A stretch of DNA of 64,000 bases. It comes from Armillaria gallica. Taxonomy: Eukaryota; Basidiomycota; Agaricomycetes; Agaricales; Physalacriaceae. Where the stretch lies: the NCBI GenBank assembly GCA_037576215.1, contig JBANDB010000014.1, positions 496,001-560,000 on the forward strand. The letters run 5' to 3'. Every line of letters starts with the position of its first letter. Position 1 is the stretch's first letter. A program made the position numbers and the translations under genes. Positions 10,958 through 22,787 of this stretch are shown piece by piece. The notes beneath the pieces are model-generated. The model worked only from the letters and a program-made list of their open reading frames with translations, had not been told where the DNA came from and ran no database searches.

Positions 10958-12185
10958 TCAAGAGAGAGCGTCGTCCCAATCTTTCCACTCGCCACCAACC
11001 TCCCGTACCTTCACCTTTTCCCCTGCAGCTCCAAAGTACGCGGCCTTGTACCATGACCGCATCTCCTCTTCACCAAAGGGACCAAACGTCTGGTCTGTCT
11101 GACCTGAACCTGGCGCATCCCATTTGTACTCGTACTTCTTGTCAGCCGAGGGAGGCTCCCAAGAGGCATCAACAGAGCGTGAAGACCGAACTGTGCGAAC
11201 GAGTTCTTCGTACGTCTTGGAGTAGATATCCACGTCGCCAAGCGTCATGATGTTCGATGCGAGATGGGTGATGAGCTCAATGTCAGAAGGTGCAGAAGGC
11301 TTCTTGTCGACGTGCATGGCATCATTCGTAGTCGCCTTGGATTTAGCACTGTCGTATGTTGAGATTCATAAGGATACCTAGAATCAGGCAGATGTCGCAC
11401 CTTTGCTTTGACTTCTTTGCTTGCACTCCCAAGCGCTGCAAAGCCTCGAGGACAGTCTCGCCTTTCTTGAGATAGGGCAAAAGGTCCTTTTCCATAGCAG
11501 GGACCCCGCCTGAATGCTCCAGTTCCTGCTCCTCTGCCTTGATCCGCTCTTTCTGTATCTTCTCCATGTGCCGTTTCCGACGTCTCGCCTTTTTTATTTC
11601 TCTCTCGTCGACGCCCTCCATCCAGCGGTCGTGTACGCCGTGCGGATCAAACGAGCGTACGTAGCTGCCGTCCTCGGTGAACTTGCCCTCTTCCATCTCT
11701 TCTCGCATGTTGAAGGACGATAGCTCGTACCCCATCCCAGCCTTCTTTCTTCGTTCGGCTTCGTCTTCATCTTCAGGTTCCTCCTCGTCTGACGACTCGG
11801 CGTCAGAGCCAGACCCGCCAAATTCCTGTCCTTCGATGTCGCCTAGGCGCAGGTACTCTGCCTTTTTCTTCTTCGCTGACGTTTCGTCCTTCTTCTCGTC
11901 CTTGTCGCCCATCGCGAACATATCTTCATCTTCGTCATCCTCCGCCTTGTTCTTACGGCTCAGAACGACACCCTCTCCATCGTCACTCGAGTCTGACTCA
12001 TAGCCCTCATTCTTGACGCGGCCTTTTCTGTTCTTCGTCTCAAGAGCCGACTCGACTTCTTCGGCAAAATTTGCAGGATCCTCCGAGGGCTCTACGAAGC
12101 GTGTCTTTTTCGTTCGACCGCCTTGGGAGCCAGATGATTCGCCATTACTGGCGGCGGCGCGCTTCTGGCCTGCTTGTGGAGGCAT
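10958..12185 (-). CDS. LIN1: LIN1/CD2BP2 homologue (U5 snRNP 52K-type GYF protein)
   Basis: Two exons, 11401-12185 and 10958-11348, encode 391 residues. The N-terminal two thirds is highly charged and disordered, with acidic blocks alternating with KKKK and RRRKR. It includes the family segment SYVRSFDPHGVHDRWMEG near residue 180. The C-terminus carries a GYF-type domain recognisable by YEYKWDAPGS, FGPFGEEEMRSWYKAAYF and terminal WKDWDD. In yeast and human, Lin1/CD2BP2 associates with the U5 snRNP; the GYF domain binds proline-rich peptides. The start sits 107 bp from the divergent transporter start. Confidence 0.92.
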
Positions 12186-12292
12186 GATGGGAATGATTTG
12201 CGTGTATTTGTCAGCGTCCTCTTATCGGGTCGCCGAAAAAGGGCATGACAGCTATCTCACTGACTATCCAAAGCCTTGAGGCTGTTATCGCG
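12186..12292. promoter_or_regulatory. shared divergent promoter LIN1 / YPQ-like
   Basis: A 107-bp spacer between two divergent start codons must hold both core promoters and 5' UTRs. No clear TATA box was identified. Confidence 0.5.
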
Positions 12293-14112
12293 ATGCTGTC
12301 GCCGTCACAGGCAGCGTTGAGTGAATTTCTCGGTTATTCGTCGATTGCCTGCTGGCTAGGGGCGCAGTTTCCGTAAGTACCATATCTCACCACGATGGCG
12401 ACATGTGACACGAGCCTTGCAATTAAAGCCAGGTTCTCGAGAATATTAGAAGCAACTCATGTGAAGGCCTAGCTCTTCCGTTTCTTGCCAATTGGCTTAT
12501 GGGTATGTGGATCCGGATTTTGAGGACTTTGAACTTCTAATGGTCGTGCGACAGGCGATATATCCAACTTGGTTGGCTGCATCCTAACCCATCAGCTTCC
12601 ATTCCAGGTGTGCAATCAATCTCGGCGGCAATCCTGCTATCTTGTCTAAATAATCACTACCTAGACTTACCTGGCGACTTACTTTGTCTTTGTGGACTGT
12701 ACCCTTGTTGGCCAATACATCTACTACTCCATCCGGAACCCACCTTCACACGTCCGGGCGCGCAGTCTAAGCCGTCGGATGTCCGTGGACAGACCAGCCT
12801 CCCGCTACCGCACCTTGTCCGTCGTAGCCGCCAGTGTAGCCAAAGCAGCTGCGCTAGCGGCGCAACACGACGACCACACTGGTCGCCCGCGAAGTCGGTC
12901 GGTGCGCCTACAAGACGGATACCCCGATACTTCGCACAGCCGAGTGTCGAGAGAATCAGACGACGGAGTAGACGACTCCACCCTGGCGGCTCTAGCAGAT
13001 AGCTTCCACTCCGAAGGTGGTCGTCGGACACGTATTTCCTGGAGCTCCGAAAGGCACGGAACTCGAGGTGGCAGCGTTGGCCGAATACCGTCCCGGGGCG
13101 CTCTCCCTGCAGCGCTGCACATGTCTGCATCCTCCGACGTCGCAGAGTCTCTCATGCGGGGCCGGAGTCTACAGCGAGACGCAGAGGACCTCCCGGAAGA
13201 TCCTGAACCGCGGCGCAGGAGCTCTCGGCGGGGCGCCAGTATGGTGTTTTTCGGTGTCTGGGCTTTGTTCGGTGTGGGCGCGCTTGCTGGGAGTCAACGG
13301 CATTTGCCACTTACCAGTACGACTACTCATATAGGGAACGTGCTCGCTGCACGGGGGTTTCGTATCCCTGACCATCAGACGTACTCGTCTCTAATGGATT
13401 CTGATGTTCCAACAACGTTCGAACCCGTGCGCAATACTGACGTATACGTCTCGACTTCGGAGCCGTCATATCACCAGACCCTCTTTCAGCCGTCCAACGA
13501 ACGTGTTCTGGGTCGCATCTTTGCGTGGTTATGCACCACTTTGTATCTCACTTCCCGATTGCCGCAGATCTGGAAGAACGTGCGTTTTGTGTTCACCTTT
13601 GGGATATACATATTGATCTTACTTTTATGCAGTATGTCAGGAAATCTGTCCAGGTATCGCTGCACGCCCGTTGTCATGTTCATAATGTTAACTTGCCTTG
13701 TAGGGACTATCTATGTATCTTTTTGTTTTCGCTTTCCTCGGGAACTGTTTTTATGTTGCATCTATCGCCACATCCCCTAATGCCAGGTTGCCGCCGCCCG
13801 CCTCAACAGACTTTATCAAAGAGAGCATACCGTAAGCCTCGCCTATCCCTTTCGATCGAGTGCTGAGCCAATGTAATCGGCAGATATCTTTTGGGAAGCG
13901 GGGGTACACTCCTTTTCGATATCACCATCGTGATGCAATCCTTCATTTACGCACCAAAGTCACGTCGTCGGAGCTCCTCGGTCAGTATTGAAGAGGACAG
14001 AAGATTGCTGGACGGAGATACCCTCACTCAGGCGCGATATAGTTCCAACGAGCTGAGGGCGTCTCCGGAACGGACGTTGAGTAGAACTCTATCAGCTCCC
14101 CATGGTTACTAG
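12293..14112 (+). CDS. PQ-loop vacuolar basic amino-acid transporter (YPQ1-like)
   Basis: Seven-TM PQ-loop family protein; yeast Ypq1-3 export or exchange cationic amino acids at the vacuole membrane. Exons 12293-12372, 12429-12502, 12555-12607, 12665-13579, 13633-13653, 13704-13831 and 13884-14112 sum to 1500 nt (499 residues). The first PQ motif lies in CWLGAQFPQVLEN, followed by EGLALPFLANWLMGDISNL and the TYLATYFVFVD helix. The second PQ motif is LTSRLPQIWKN. A hydrophilic Ser/Arg-rich loop of about 150 residues separates the two halves, as in fungal YPQs. Exon 5 is a 21-nt microexon encoding YVRKSVQ just after the second PQ motif. Good match to family; specific substrate is inference. 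Confidence 0.92.
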
Positions 14113-14578
14113 GAGATTAATTACGCGGTTGTATGAATTATAATGTAGAAGGACTTTTGATCCATAAGGGGTCTCTACGCTCCGGAGGACCTCGAGGACG
14201 TTAAGGACTCGACTCGGAGGTAGTGCCTTGTAGTCGTGTACCCCACGATGAATTATTACCTGTTGGTCGGCCGAACGCCGCGTAGACTCGCGTAGAATGA
14301 AGTGCCCGCTAACGAGAGAAGAAGGGTCTTTTTTTTTTTTTTGTTCTTTTGTTTTAATTTTCTGCCTAGCTGGATGGAAGGAAATAATTTCTCCGAGCTA
14401 TAAGTTGTAGCCTAGGCCTGACAAAAATGTTGAAAGCTTTAAAGAGAAATGCAATAGCACGTGGATAATAGTGCAATAAGGGGAGACTAGCACGTGGACT
14501 TGGTATGCACTTGGCGTCGTGAACCCACTTTGGAAAGATCCATCGCAATTGGCCCGTCATCATCGTCGGCAAGTACTC
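14113..14578. other. intergenic, with an 18-nt poly-T tract
   Basis: Spacer between the transporter and the LisH gene. It contains a T-rich run near 14327-14355. No gene recognised. Confidence 0.5.
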
Positions 14579-15769
14579 ATGTCCCAGCCATCGTCCTCAA
14601 GAAAGCCTCTCCAAGCTCCAGTGAGACCTGAACCGTCCCCGTGCCAACTAGTATCTCCTTTCTCCACTGTGGCGTTGTCGATATTCACTGATCACCCGTT
14701 CTCAGCGCTCGCTCGTACTCGATTATCTATCCCACCAATGCTACACCCGTACTGCGCGCGCCTTCGCAGAGGACAGTTCCGTTCGGCACCTTGACGCAGA
14801 TGGTGACGAGGTGATGCAGCCTGCCGATGGTGGTTCCAGCCTACCTGAGCTGTCGGAAGAAGTGTTGAAGCAGGCGGACCAGCGAGCAGGTACGCCGTGT
14901 GCCTTTCGGGGCTCACCGCCTTTCTGATGAATCGATAGAAATACGACAGCAGCTACTTTCAGGAAAGGTGGACGAAGCTACGGATCTGCTCAACACCCAT
15001 TTCCCGGCAGTTCTCAACATGACAGAGGCAATGGAACCGCCAAAGACGAGTAGTCTGACATACGTGGCGCCCACCTCTGTCGATCCCGCCCATCTCCTTT
15101 AAATCTGCGCATACAAGCCTTCATTGAATCATGTAGAACAGTCCCATTGAAGTACCCTCCCGCCCAAACCGAATCTCCTCCTCCGAAATCACAGAAACGA
15201 AGTTCCCAAGCCCTTCAGGAAGACGATCCCGAAGCCCGCGACCAGCAAACGGCACTGCTCAAGAACGCTCAGAAGCTGTATGCTCTGGCTAACCATCTTC
15301 CGTGCGAAGATGATCGGGAAAAGTACCTCAAGGAGCTGAAGAATGTACTTGGCATCCTTGCGTATATTGTTCCGGAAGAAAGCTCTGTGGCCAGGTACCT
15401 CAGTCAGGAAAGGCGGGAGGCAGTCGCCGATCAGATTAACAGTGCGATACTCTGTAAGTTGTGCCGGGTGTTGGCCATATAGTTTATTGATCTCCTTCCA
15501 GACAGGACAGGTCTCGAGGCCGTATCACGGGTGGAACTGATAGCACGGCAGACTTCCAGTCTCTGGTCCTTTGCTCATGACCTCCCTATTTCGGCCCGTT
15601 CATGTACCTTCTTACCTCCAGGCATCAAGGCGGCCTTGAAGATGTCGCTAAACTCCGATAAGGGACAAGAGGTGGGATACTTCATCTCAAGTGAACGATA
15701 TACTCATGATCGCGTTTACAGCCTGTGCCATCGTTTGTCCTTTCGCAACACTTAGATTCGAAAGCATGA
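14579..15769 (+). CDS. LisH-CTLH-CRA domain protein (RanBPM/GID-type)
   Basis: Exons 14579-14650, 14706-14889, 14939-15453, 15502-15671 and 15722-15769. The LisH motif reads LVLDYLSHQCYTRTARAFA (about residues 28-46). A CTLH helix, IRQQLLSGKVDEATDLLN then LRIQAFIE, and a C-terminal CRA domain (ALNS-like QINSAIL, then VELIARQTSSLW) follow. This order is that of the scaffold subunits of the GID/CTLH ubiquitin ligase and of RanBP9/10. No SPRY domain is present. The frame breaks once at the TTT of 15098-15100; adding one base gives the canonical LLLNLRIQ and a total of 990 nt (329 residues), so I treat it as an assembly deletion. Which subunit it is remains open. Confidence 0.85.
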
Positions 15770-16217
15770 CCTTTTACGACGCTGCATTTCTCCATCGCAT
15801 TCTCCATTTTGCACTGTATCACCGCATCATATATATTTAATATTCTCATCCTGATAACGGAGAATGGTTGGAATAAACACTATACCAGGTTAATACGACT
15901 TCTATTCTACTTACCTTGGTTCAGTTTGGCTAGCATACCGTCATGGACAAGGCAGTCCCTGAACCGAGCTTCTGTCACAGTGACTCCATTGTACCTGAAG
16001 GACATGTACCAAGCTCACAGTAGCCATATGTGCTACGATCGGTGGAAAGGTGAGCAAATTGGAGCTGAGAAAAATGAATGTTTGCAAAGGACTGGGCTTC
16101 TTTGTGTACCGTGTCTAGTGTGATGCAAGAGACAGGATTTCTGCTAATCCGATTTTTTGGAATGAATACAAGTTCCCCAACTATGAGACTTTTTATCCAG
16201 TCGAACTTCTTTGTTGC
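15770..16217. other. intergenic
   Basis: No gene recognised in about 450 bp between convergent genes. Confidence 0.5.
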
Positions 16218-16796
16218 CTACTCGATCCCGTACACCTTCAAATCTACCATACTCGGAGACGCGTAGACGGAACTAGAACCAAACACCCGAAGAGAATACA
16301 CCCGACGATCTTCCAATCCTAGCTTCTCAAGGACCCGTCGACTAGCAATATTCTCCTCGTCAGTAAACCCAAAAACCTCCTGAATGCCCAACACCTCTGA
16401 GGCATAGTCGAGAAGCTTCCTAGCGGCTTCTGTAGCATACCCCTGCCCAGACACCTCGGGAAGCATAGCAAATCCCACGTCGGGTGCAGAATATGACTCT
16501 TCGGGTGAATCGCCTTTCATCAGGCTCACAGTTCCAACAGGCTTTGAGGTCTCTTTAAGTGAGACCAAATACTGGCCGTGCCCATGTCGAGCGTGGGTAG
16601 CTACGAAGCGGTTTTCGATGAAGGATTTTGCTTGTTCTGTGGTAGTGATGCCCGTGGCACCACAGGCGGCAATGAAGGAGGGTGAGTTGTAAAGTTCGAC
16701 GAGGAATGCACAATGAGCGGGAGAAGAGGGAAGACAGTAGGAGATATAAAGATGATCGGTTTCGATGCGGAAGTTGGGGTCAGTCATGGTGGTCAA
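16218..16796 (-). CDS. GNAT-family N-acetyltransferase (RimJ/RimL type)
   Basis: A single exon of 192 residues. The acetyl-CoA binding signature is present as EVSGQGYATEAARKLLDYA (about residues 112-130), followed by the family segment DEENIASRRVLEKLGL. The preceding strand carries DVGFAMLPEV. The layout matches the Acetyltransf_3 group, which acetylates protein N-termini or small molecules; substrate cannot be told. Two ATGs nine nt apart (16796 and 16787) are both possible starts. Intronless, unlike most neighbours. Confidence 0.9.
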   Translation of the reverse strand: MTTMTDPNFRIETDHLYISYCLPSSPAHCAFLVELYNSPSFIAACGATGITTTEQAKSFIENRFVATHARHGHGQYLVSLKETSKPVGTVSLMKGDSPEESYSAPDVGFAMLPEVSGQGYATEAARKLLDYASEVLGIQEVFGFTDEENIASRRVLEKLGLEDRRVYSLRVFGSSSVYASPSMVDLKVYGIE

Positions 16797-16892
16797 TCGT
16801 TATCAGCGATTTTCAGGACCATGTGCTCCTTCAGTGATATCAGAATATGCACGATATAAATAGCGAAGAATAGATGGAGATAAACTGACTTT

Positions 16893-17950
16893 TCACAAGA
16901 AACTACCTCCCTTCCCAGCACCGAACCGGTCACCAAGACCCTTTGCGTCTCGTAGCATCTTATGTCGTGTACTGTCGTCCATCAACCGCCCGCCAATGGA
17001 CATATCTCGAGTGTGGTCCCATATAGCCTTGGATGGATCCTCTTCGTCGTCTTTCGTGCCCGCTGACTTTGCATGAGCATCGACCAATGCCGAGCCGCGA
17101 ACTTTGCGCTGCAACGAAAATCAGCCACGAACATTAGATGAGAAGAAGACACACAGTATGCTCTTCCACCCCCTTCCGGATGTTCTCGTCCATCTTCTGC
17201 CTCTTCCTCGCCTCTAATGCCTCCTCGGCGCTCATACTGTTGTCAGCATTCACAGCCCGCCGTCGCTTCCCTGACACTTCGTCGGCCAGTCGCTGCTGCC
17301 TCTCAGCAGGTGTCTCTGTCCATAGGTTGTTTTCCGTTTCTTTTGCTGGCGCAGCGGACCGAGCGAACTGTCGAGGTTTGTTGAGTTTGGTAGGATCCAG
17401 GGCTATTATGGCGATGAACAATGAAAATGTTATTACGAGGGAGCACGCTTACTCCCGAGTAAATCAGAAGACGAAGGGGGCACTAGCATCCACTCGTCTC
17501 TTTGGGGCGCTTTAGGCCGAGATGCTTCCTGCATCTCCAGTTAGAGGACTGGACTTTCATTGGAGTAGAGGATATTCGGCATACCTCTATTCTCTTCCTA
17601 CGCTTTTCTTCTTGTTCCATAAATTGCTTGACACCGTCTGTCTCGTTGACGCTGGTTCGCCCAGCCGGTAGCGGTTTCGGACCTACATCGTCGTCCGAGT
17701 CGTCGTCGTAGGTTGGTAGAGTTGGGCCTTGAACTCGTTTCTCTGGGCCTGCTTGACGCGCCGCGATGAGCTCTGGTGGCAAAGCAGGTGCATAGTCATC
17801 TTCGTCATCATCATCATCATCTTGCTTCACTAGTTCCGGAGGTATTTGAGGACCCGCAACCGAAGGGCCAATATCGTCTTCATCGTCTTCATTGGCGGGC
17901 TGACTCCGCTGCAGAAGGTGAGGAGGAATTTCGGGGCCTATTGAGGACAT
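16893..17950 (-). CDS. GPALPP1-like DUF3752 protein
   Basis: Four exons, 17585-17950, 17453-17528, 17155-17402 and 16893-17108, encode 301 residues. The N-terminal part has repeated IGP/GPxIPPxL-type motifs (IGPEIPPHLL, AGPQIPPELV, APALPPELI) typical of GPALPP motif proteins, interspersed with acidic Asp/Glu runs. The C-terminal half is the conserved DUF3752 region: DEWMLVPP near residue 125, LWTETPAERQQR, a basic helical segment, and a terminal RFGAGKGGSFL. The biochemical role of the family is poorly known. The triplet-repeat-like run near 17800-17820 codes for poly-Asp. Confidence 0.9.
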
Positions 17951-18092
17951 TGTGGTTGCAAGTTAAGAAAGTCACGGTCACGTGGAATGGGTTACACAAT
18001 GACTGTCTAAATTTATTCTAGACGAAATCTGCCCCATGCATAAATTCATAACGATACGTGTGATTCCTGAGCCGTGGCATGTTAACTATCGG

Positions 18093-20456
18093 CTACCAAT
18101 CGTAAGCGTCAGTCTGCAGATACATCTCTTTGCACGTCGTCCTTTGTCTGAGTATATCAATTTGTACACCGGCAACAGCATTGCTAACATCAGATATCAT
18201 CGATTCGGAGCCGCATGCTGAGGAAATATATCAGTTAATCCTACTAAGAAAAGACATTTTCGAAACTCACTGGTTACTGCGACACGTCCTTCCCATGTTT
18301 GCGATCTTTCTCGGATGACGCCAAGAAGCTTCGGGCGACCAGTGTGCCAATTCACCGGCAAAGCCTCTGACGGAGACTTCTCTTTCATGTCATTCACGAG
18401 GTCGTCATCCGAGCCGCTTTTTGACTCCACGCCCTCCGATCCAGCATCTGTTCCAGTGACGAAGAAGCTCACAGAAACACCACCGTCGTTAATTTCATTA
18501 ACAGTTTCAGAGACGTATTTCTCCATCTTCTGATATTGGGCTGTAGGACATTTAGAAGCGATAGGATGAGGAAGCGTGGTATTTACCTCTAGAACGAACG
18601 ACCCAAATCAACTCAATTTTACTGCACCGGGTCTTCGCACTGACTTCGCCTTTATTGCATCGAACGAGATCCTGGAAGATGGGCAGAATATACGCAATAC
18701 CGCTGCCCCCAGCTATGAGCAAAGCGTTGTCGAAAGCCCGGAGTTCTGGCGTCGTATGTCCGAAGGGACCGTCAAGGAGAACAAACAGGTCCCGGCGACC
18801 ACCAGCTCTTTTACAATACTCTTTAAGAGAGCTGGTGAAACCCTTCATAGGCACGATGAAAAAAGACATGTCGCTTGGTTGGTCGTTGCCGCTCGGTATG
18901 CTCGTGATGGAGAAGGGATGGGACTCGAATGGACGTACGCTGAGGAAACGAAGAAATACATGCTGGCCGGGGGACCATCGGAGTTTCGTGGGAATGCTGA
19001 GGTGTAACATGCCAGATGATGTTACATGAACGCGCGCGACATGGACATGCAAGTTGACATAAATCATGTAAGCGACACGGAGCACAATGCCCCAGCCGAA
19101 AACTGCAAATGTCGCATACATGTAGTACCTAGTATCTTGTCGTAAGCTGGGGATTCTGACCTTGAAGTTCGTTAATAAGGCTTACCCTCCGTCAAGGTAC
19201 TTCCAACAATGAAGCCACAAGAAGCCAAAGTAAACTAGATAAAACATGAGAGGTAGCAGGAATATTTAGAAAAAACGAAGCTCACCGCCAACAGCTGCAA
19301 GGTGGAGAATCCAAAAACATTCGTACGCCGCCTTGCGGAATATTGGAAGGCTAGTGCAGCAAAGCCAAATCAACGGTGCTAGAGCAACGAAACCGGTCCA
19401 ATAGGCATACTGAAACAATTTTAATTTAGACCCAGGCCAACAAGTCGGTTTGTACTCACATTGTGGTGAAAGTCGTAATTAATTCCGCGTTCCCTAAGAA
19501 GTCCTTAGCTACTATCATAATAGCCCCAAACTTATAGCAAGCTTACCGATTGGAGCGTATCGTCATGGAAATGGTGTGTACCAAGGACATATATAAATGC
19601 AAGCCCGCCACCCCTTGGTGGAGCACCTGCATCTTCTCATGGGAGCTACCTGTTGTAACCACGACGAACGTAAGAGTATGTTCAAGAAGGGGGAAAAGCA
19701 ACCCACCTATCAAAGTACCGATGAAGTTGATTTTATGTCCGAATACTATAAGAAATGGGAGCATCGCCATAGCTAGCCATTCACTTCGCAGGCCCAAAGG
19801 AGACGATCCATCTAGCGAAATTTTGTCAACAGTGAGTGTAGAAATATAAAGGATTTATGACGTACAAAACGGGGGCCTGTAGTTGTATGTGTCCGCGAAG
19901 CAGTAAAGAGTGGTGAAAAGAAATCCCGCAGCGAGGAGCAAGGTCTGGCCCTGGTTTCCGGCGGTGTACCACGGAGAGATGAACTATTGACCGAGATAGG
20001 AATGCGTGGGTACGCGAGCAGTCGAAAGAGGGCATAGAATTTATCCTGTAAGGTCAGGGATTGCGACGTCGACCCAGCGGCGAGGCTAAAGCACGAAGTA
20101 TTAATATATTTTTTACATAGAAGAAATGAACCTATTACTCACCTGCGTCGCTGAAGAATCTTGAAGTGAACATTGAACAAGATCGCAATGAAGATGGTGA
20201 CGGCGAAGAAATATAATCCGTAATAGCCATATTTCACGGACGAAGCCCAAGGTTCATGCGTAGATTGGTACGCCGTCTTTTCCGCGGACGTAGGGACATA
20301 ATGGCCATTGTAATACGACCCCGCCGATGGATCTTGGAACATCGGGCATGCAAAAGTGAATCCATAGTGACTGGAGCCCAGAAAAAACGGTGAGGCTGTC
20401 AGAAAGGTAGGCAGAACGCGTCTGTAACTACATGGCATGGTGCTGAATTTATACAT
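18093..20456 (-). CDS. ferric/cupric reductase transmembrane component (FRE family)
   Basis: Plasma-membrane flavocytochrome that reduces extracellular Fe(III) or Cu(II) with cytosolic NADPH. Eleven exons, from 20143-20456 down to 18093-18217, sum to 1845 nt (614 residues). An N-terminal TM region is followed by the ferric-reductase domain with bis-heme histidines (VLHQGVAGLHLY and LVHTISM; later FHHN and FWILHLAAVG). The FAD loop is HPFSITSIPS (about residue 375), with GPFGHTTPEL and the NADPH pocket LLIAGGSGIAYILPI. The C-terminal TTCGSESMISDV holds the conserved Cys-Gly. A second ATG lies at 20438. All junctions keep frame. A single GATAAG at 20751-20756, about 300 bp upstream, could be an iron-responsive GATA site, but one site is weak evidence. 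Confidence 0.93.
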
Positions 20457-21882
20457 CCAGATAAATTAGGCGAAGTCTCCAAGACCAGCTTCAAGTTGTA
20501 CCGGAAGACCGAGATTTCCGCCACTGCCTAAATGCGGCAATCATCTGGACCTGAAGAAATTAGGGGGGCAGAAATTAGGAATTAGAAAATTTATAGCGTG
20601 ACTGTGACACGGCACAGGTCGGCAACAAAGTGACGAAGGGATTCCCCATAGCCTTTCCGTTAGAAAGACAATGGGGAATCCCCAAAGTACGATACGATGA
20701 AGGCAGGAAGTAGGGAGGTTCTGGGATGCCTGCAAGTGGAGGAGCAGGAAGATAAGAGTATTCTGACACTCTATGGGACAAAATACTTTGCCGACAAAGA
20801 TTTGTAGTGGAAGTGAAGCAGAATGAGGCAATTTATGGCTGAGTCAGCGCCGCTAAGCCAGTCGCAAAAAAGCGGAGGGCGAAAATTGCTCATGTCACGC
20901 AACCGTCTGTTCGTGGCTGAGCTATATAAGGCTCGGCCCATGCTGGCTGTACGTCGTTTTTCCCCCCACTATCACCTAGTATACTGTCTCTCTTCCTGGG
21001 CCCCCCACATTCTGCATGCAGGATACATCTTTAACGTGGTCTTCATCATCTGAGGCACCCATAACCGTCACCTCCACTTGGCTTACTCTTCGTCATCGAG
21101 CACTATTTCGTTCATTGAGGTCTAGCACAGCGGCACGAAAGCAACTGCCCTACGGTGTACTCACGGCTCTTACTGGCTCTCATCGCTGTCTTCATAATTT
21201 GAGGTTATGCCCTTTCTTCGTCGACTGTTCGTTGCGTATCAAAACAACCTGGCATCGCTCCTTGTCCGAGTCCTCCATCTAAATTTGTGTTGGATCCTGT
21301 TTTATTGAAGAGTAGCTCCACTGTTTGTTTCTCCGCACTAGCGTCCCTCGTGCACCCCTCGTGCACCTTTACTTCTCTGCTCCCGTGTTGATCTCCGACG
21401 TCGTTACAGACCGTCTGTGACGCCTTAGTCGATGGGCTTGATGGGCGACGTCGGGTGACATATAGGGGAAAGCGTCCGCCGTTAGCGTATGGCCGTTCCA
21501 ATCGGTTTCCACCTCCATTCTCAAGGCGTGTTGCGGGTCACCAATCCAGACCTTCATCATCTTCATCACCACCCTCATTCTGGGCACAGGGCATTCTCGA
21601 TTTGGGCCTACGCATGGTCGCTATTTAGTCTTGGTGCCTCGGGTGAAGTTTTGTTGCTAAACTAATAGCCAGTAATTCCGACAAATTGCCAATCCGCAAC
21701 ACCCCATTTTTGTGACCTTTGGAATCGGAAATGGTTGGGACTTATGATTCGAATCATCGGAATTTTAAGCTGTACAAGTTCGCTATTATTCATACCTTTT
21801 AGACTGTTACATTCAATGGATCACCACTAGATTAAATCAATGGAATGAATAGACCAAGAGCCGGAATGGACAAACGCACCTC
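20457..21882. other. intergenic, 1.4 kb, with hairpin
   Basis: No gene recognised. It contains the perfect inverted repeat at 20638-20682 and a direct repeat of CCTCGTGCACC near 21347-21368. Confidence 0.5.
20638..20682. repeat. inverted repeat upstream of ferric reductase
   Basis: Perfect 12-bp arms GGGATTCCCCAT (20638-20649) and ATGGGGAATCCC (20671-20682). An additional inner 5-bp stem CTTTC/GAAAG lies inside the 21-nt loop. The feature lies about 180 bp upstream of the ferric reductase start. Confidence 0.65.
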
Positions 21883-22787
21883 TCATCGTCGATGATACAT
21901 AAGCAGCAAAGCAACTGACACGCCACCTGCTATGAACCCCAATGTAGCTGGCAGTACTGTAGAACCACCGTGCGGGATTGCATCGAGATACTGGGAGGTC
22001 GACTGGGGATTATCCTTCCCTTGCTTGACTTTTGGTTTTCCGCCAAGGTCACGCAAGGAGGGTACACGATTCCGCTCCCATCCCTCATCAAGCAGCCTCG
22101 CAATCATTGCATGGTCCAATTGAGTCAAATCTTCCATGTCCCACTCATTGCATAGCTGAGACATCCACTTCATCCTGCGTCGACTCACAGCACCTCCAAT
22201 GCCAGGCGCGCGTTCCTTGAGGCGCTCTCTCAACTCTCCAACTCGTCTGATGGCCTCGCCTTCATACCCGCCTAATGCGCCACTGAGTTTTGACTTCAGT
22301 AATGCCGCTATTCTGGGACCAGATCCGTTGGTCGATATCATGATTTGCAAGGGACCGTCGCGTATCTGAGCACCAAAGTAGAAGTCGCATAGATCAGGTA
22401 TGTCTGCAGCGTTGACGGGAATCCTTTGCTCGCGGCACAGCTCGACGATTTGGCGAGAACTGCTGGGATCATCAAGAGCAGTAAGGACCATATCCATCTT
22501 GTAGAGTTCTGAGGGCCCAGAGAAACGACGGTCGTAGTATGTGACACGATCCGGACAGAGTTCGATGAATCGTTTGGTTCGTGGGTGAAGGCCCTTGGCG
22601 GGAGCGAGGATGATGACCTTTGCATCCGCAGAAAGAACGGCTTCAATGCGTCCTGACGCGACTTCTCCTCCACCAACGATGAGAACAGTCTTGCCCTTGA
22701 GCTGCCAGGCGACGAGCAAAGACGAACCGCTGAGGTTTGACGAGATAGACGGGTTCGAGGAGAGACAGATATATCTGCAAAGGACAT
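21883..22787 (-). CDS. MET8: siroheme synthase MET8 (precorrin-2 dehydrogenase/sirohydrochlorin ferrochelatase)
   Basis: Bifunctional enzyme making siroheme, the cofactor of sulfite and nitrite reductases. A single exon shows LLVAWQLKGKTVLIVGGGEVASGRI, i.e. the NAD-binding GGGxxA motif, then the catalytic-region segment VNAADIPDLCDFYFGAQ (the key Asp lies in AADIPDLCDF). This is followed by DGPLQIMISTNGSGPR and the C-terminal helical domain SRRRMKWMSQLC. A hydrophobic C-terminal segment, LPATLGFIAGGVSVALLLM, may anchor it to a membrane. The main frame has no ATG; the ATG at 22787 (MSFADI) joins it if one base is missing near 22765-22775, giving 301 residues. The 5' end is therefore uncertain. 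Confidence 0.92.

Noticed and set aside
12657..13155. Minus-strand frames of 116-157 codons
   Set aside because: Antisense to the large PQ-loop transporter exon; Arg/Ser-rich shadow.
14327..14355. Poly-T tract as a possible Pol III terminator or retroposon tail
   Set aside because: No adjacent Pol III gene, no target-site duplication and no retroposon body recognised.
17800..17820. ATC/TCA trinucleotide run resembling a microsatellite
   Set aside because: Encodes the poly-Asp segment of the GPALPP1-like protein; too short to call a separate repeat feature.
19950..20040. Apparent frame change in the ferric reductase N-terminal half
   Set aside because: Explained by a 41-nt intron starting GTCAAT and ending CCAG, after which all exons sum to a multiple of three.
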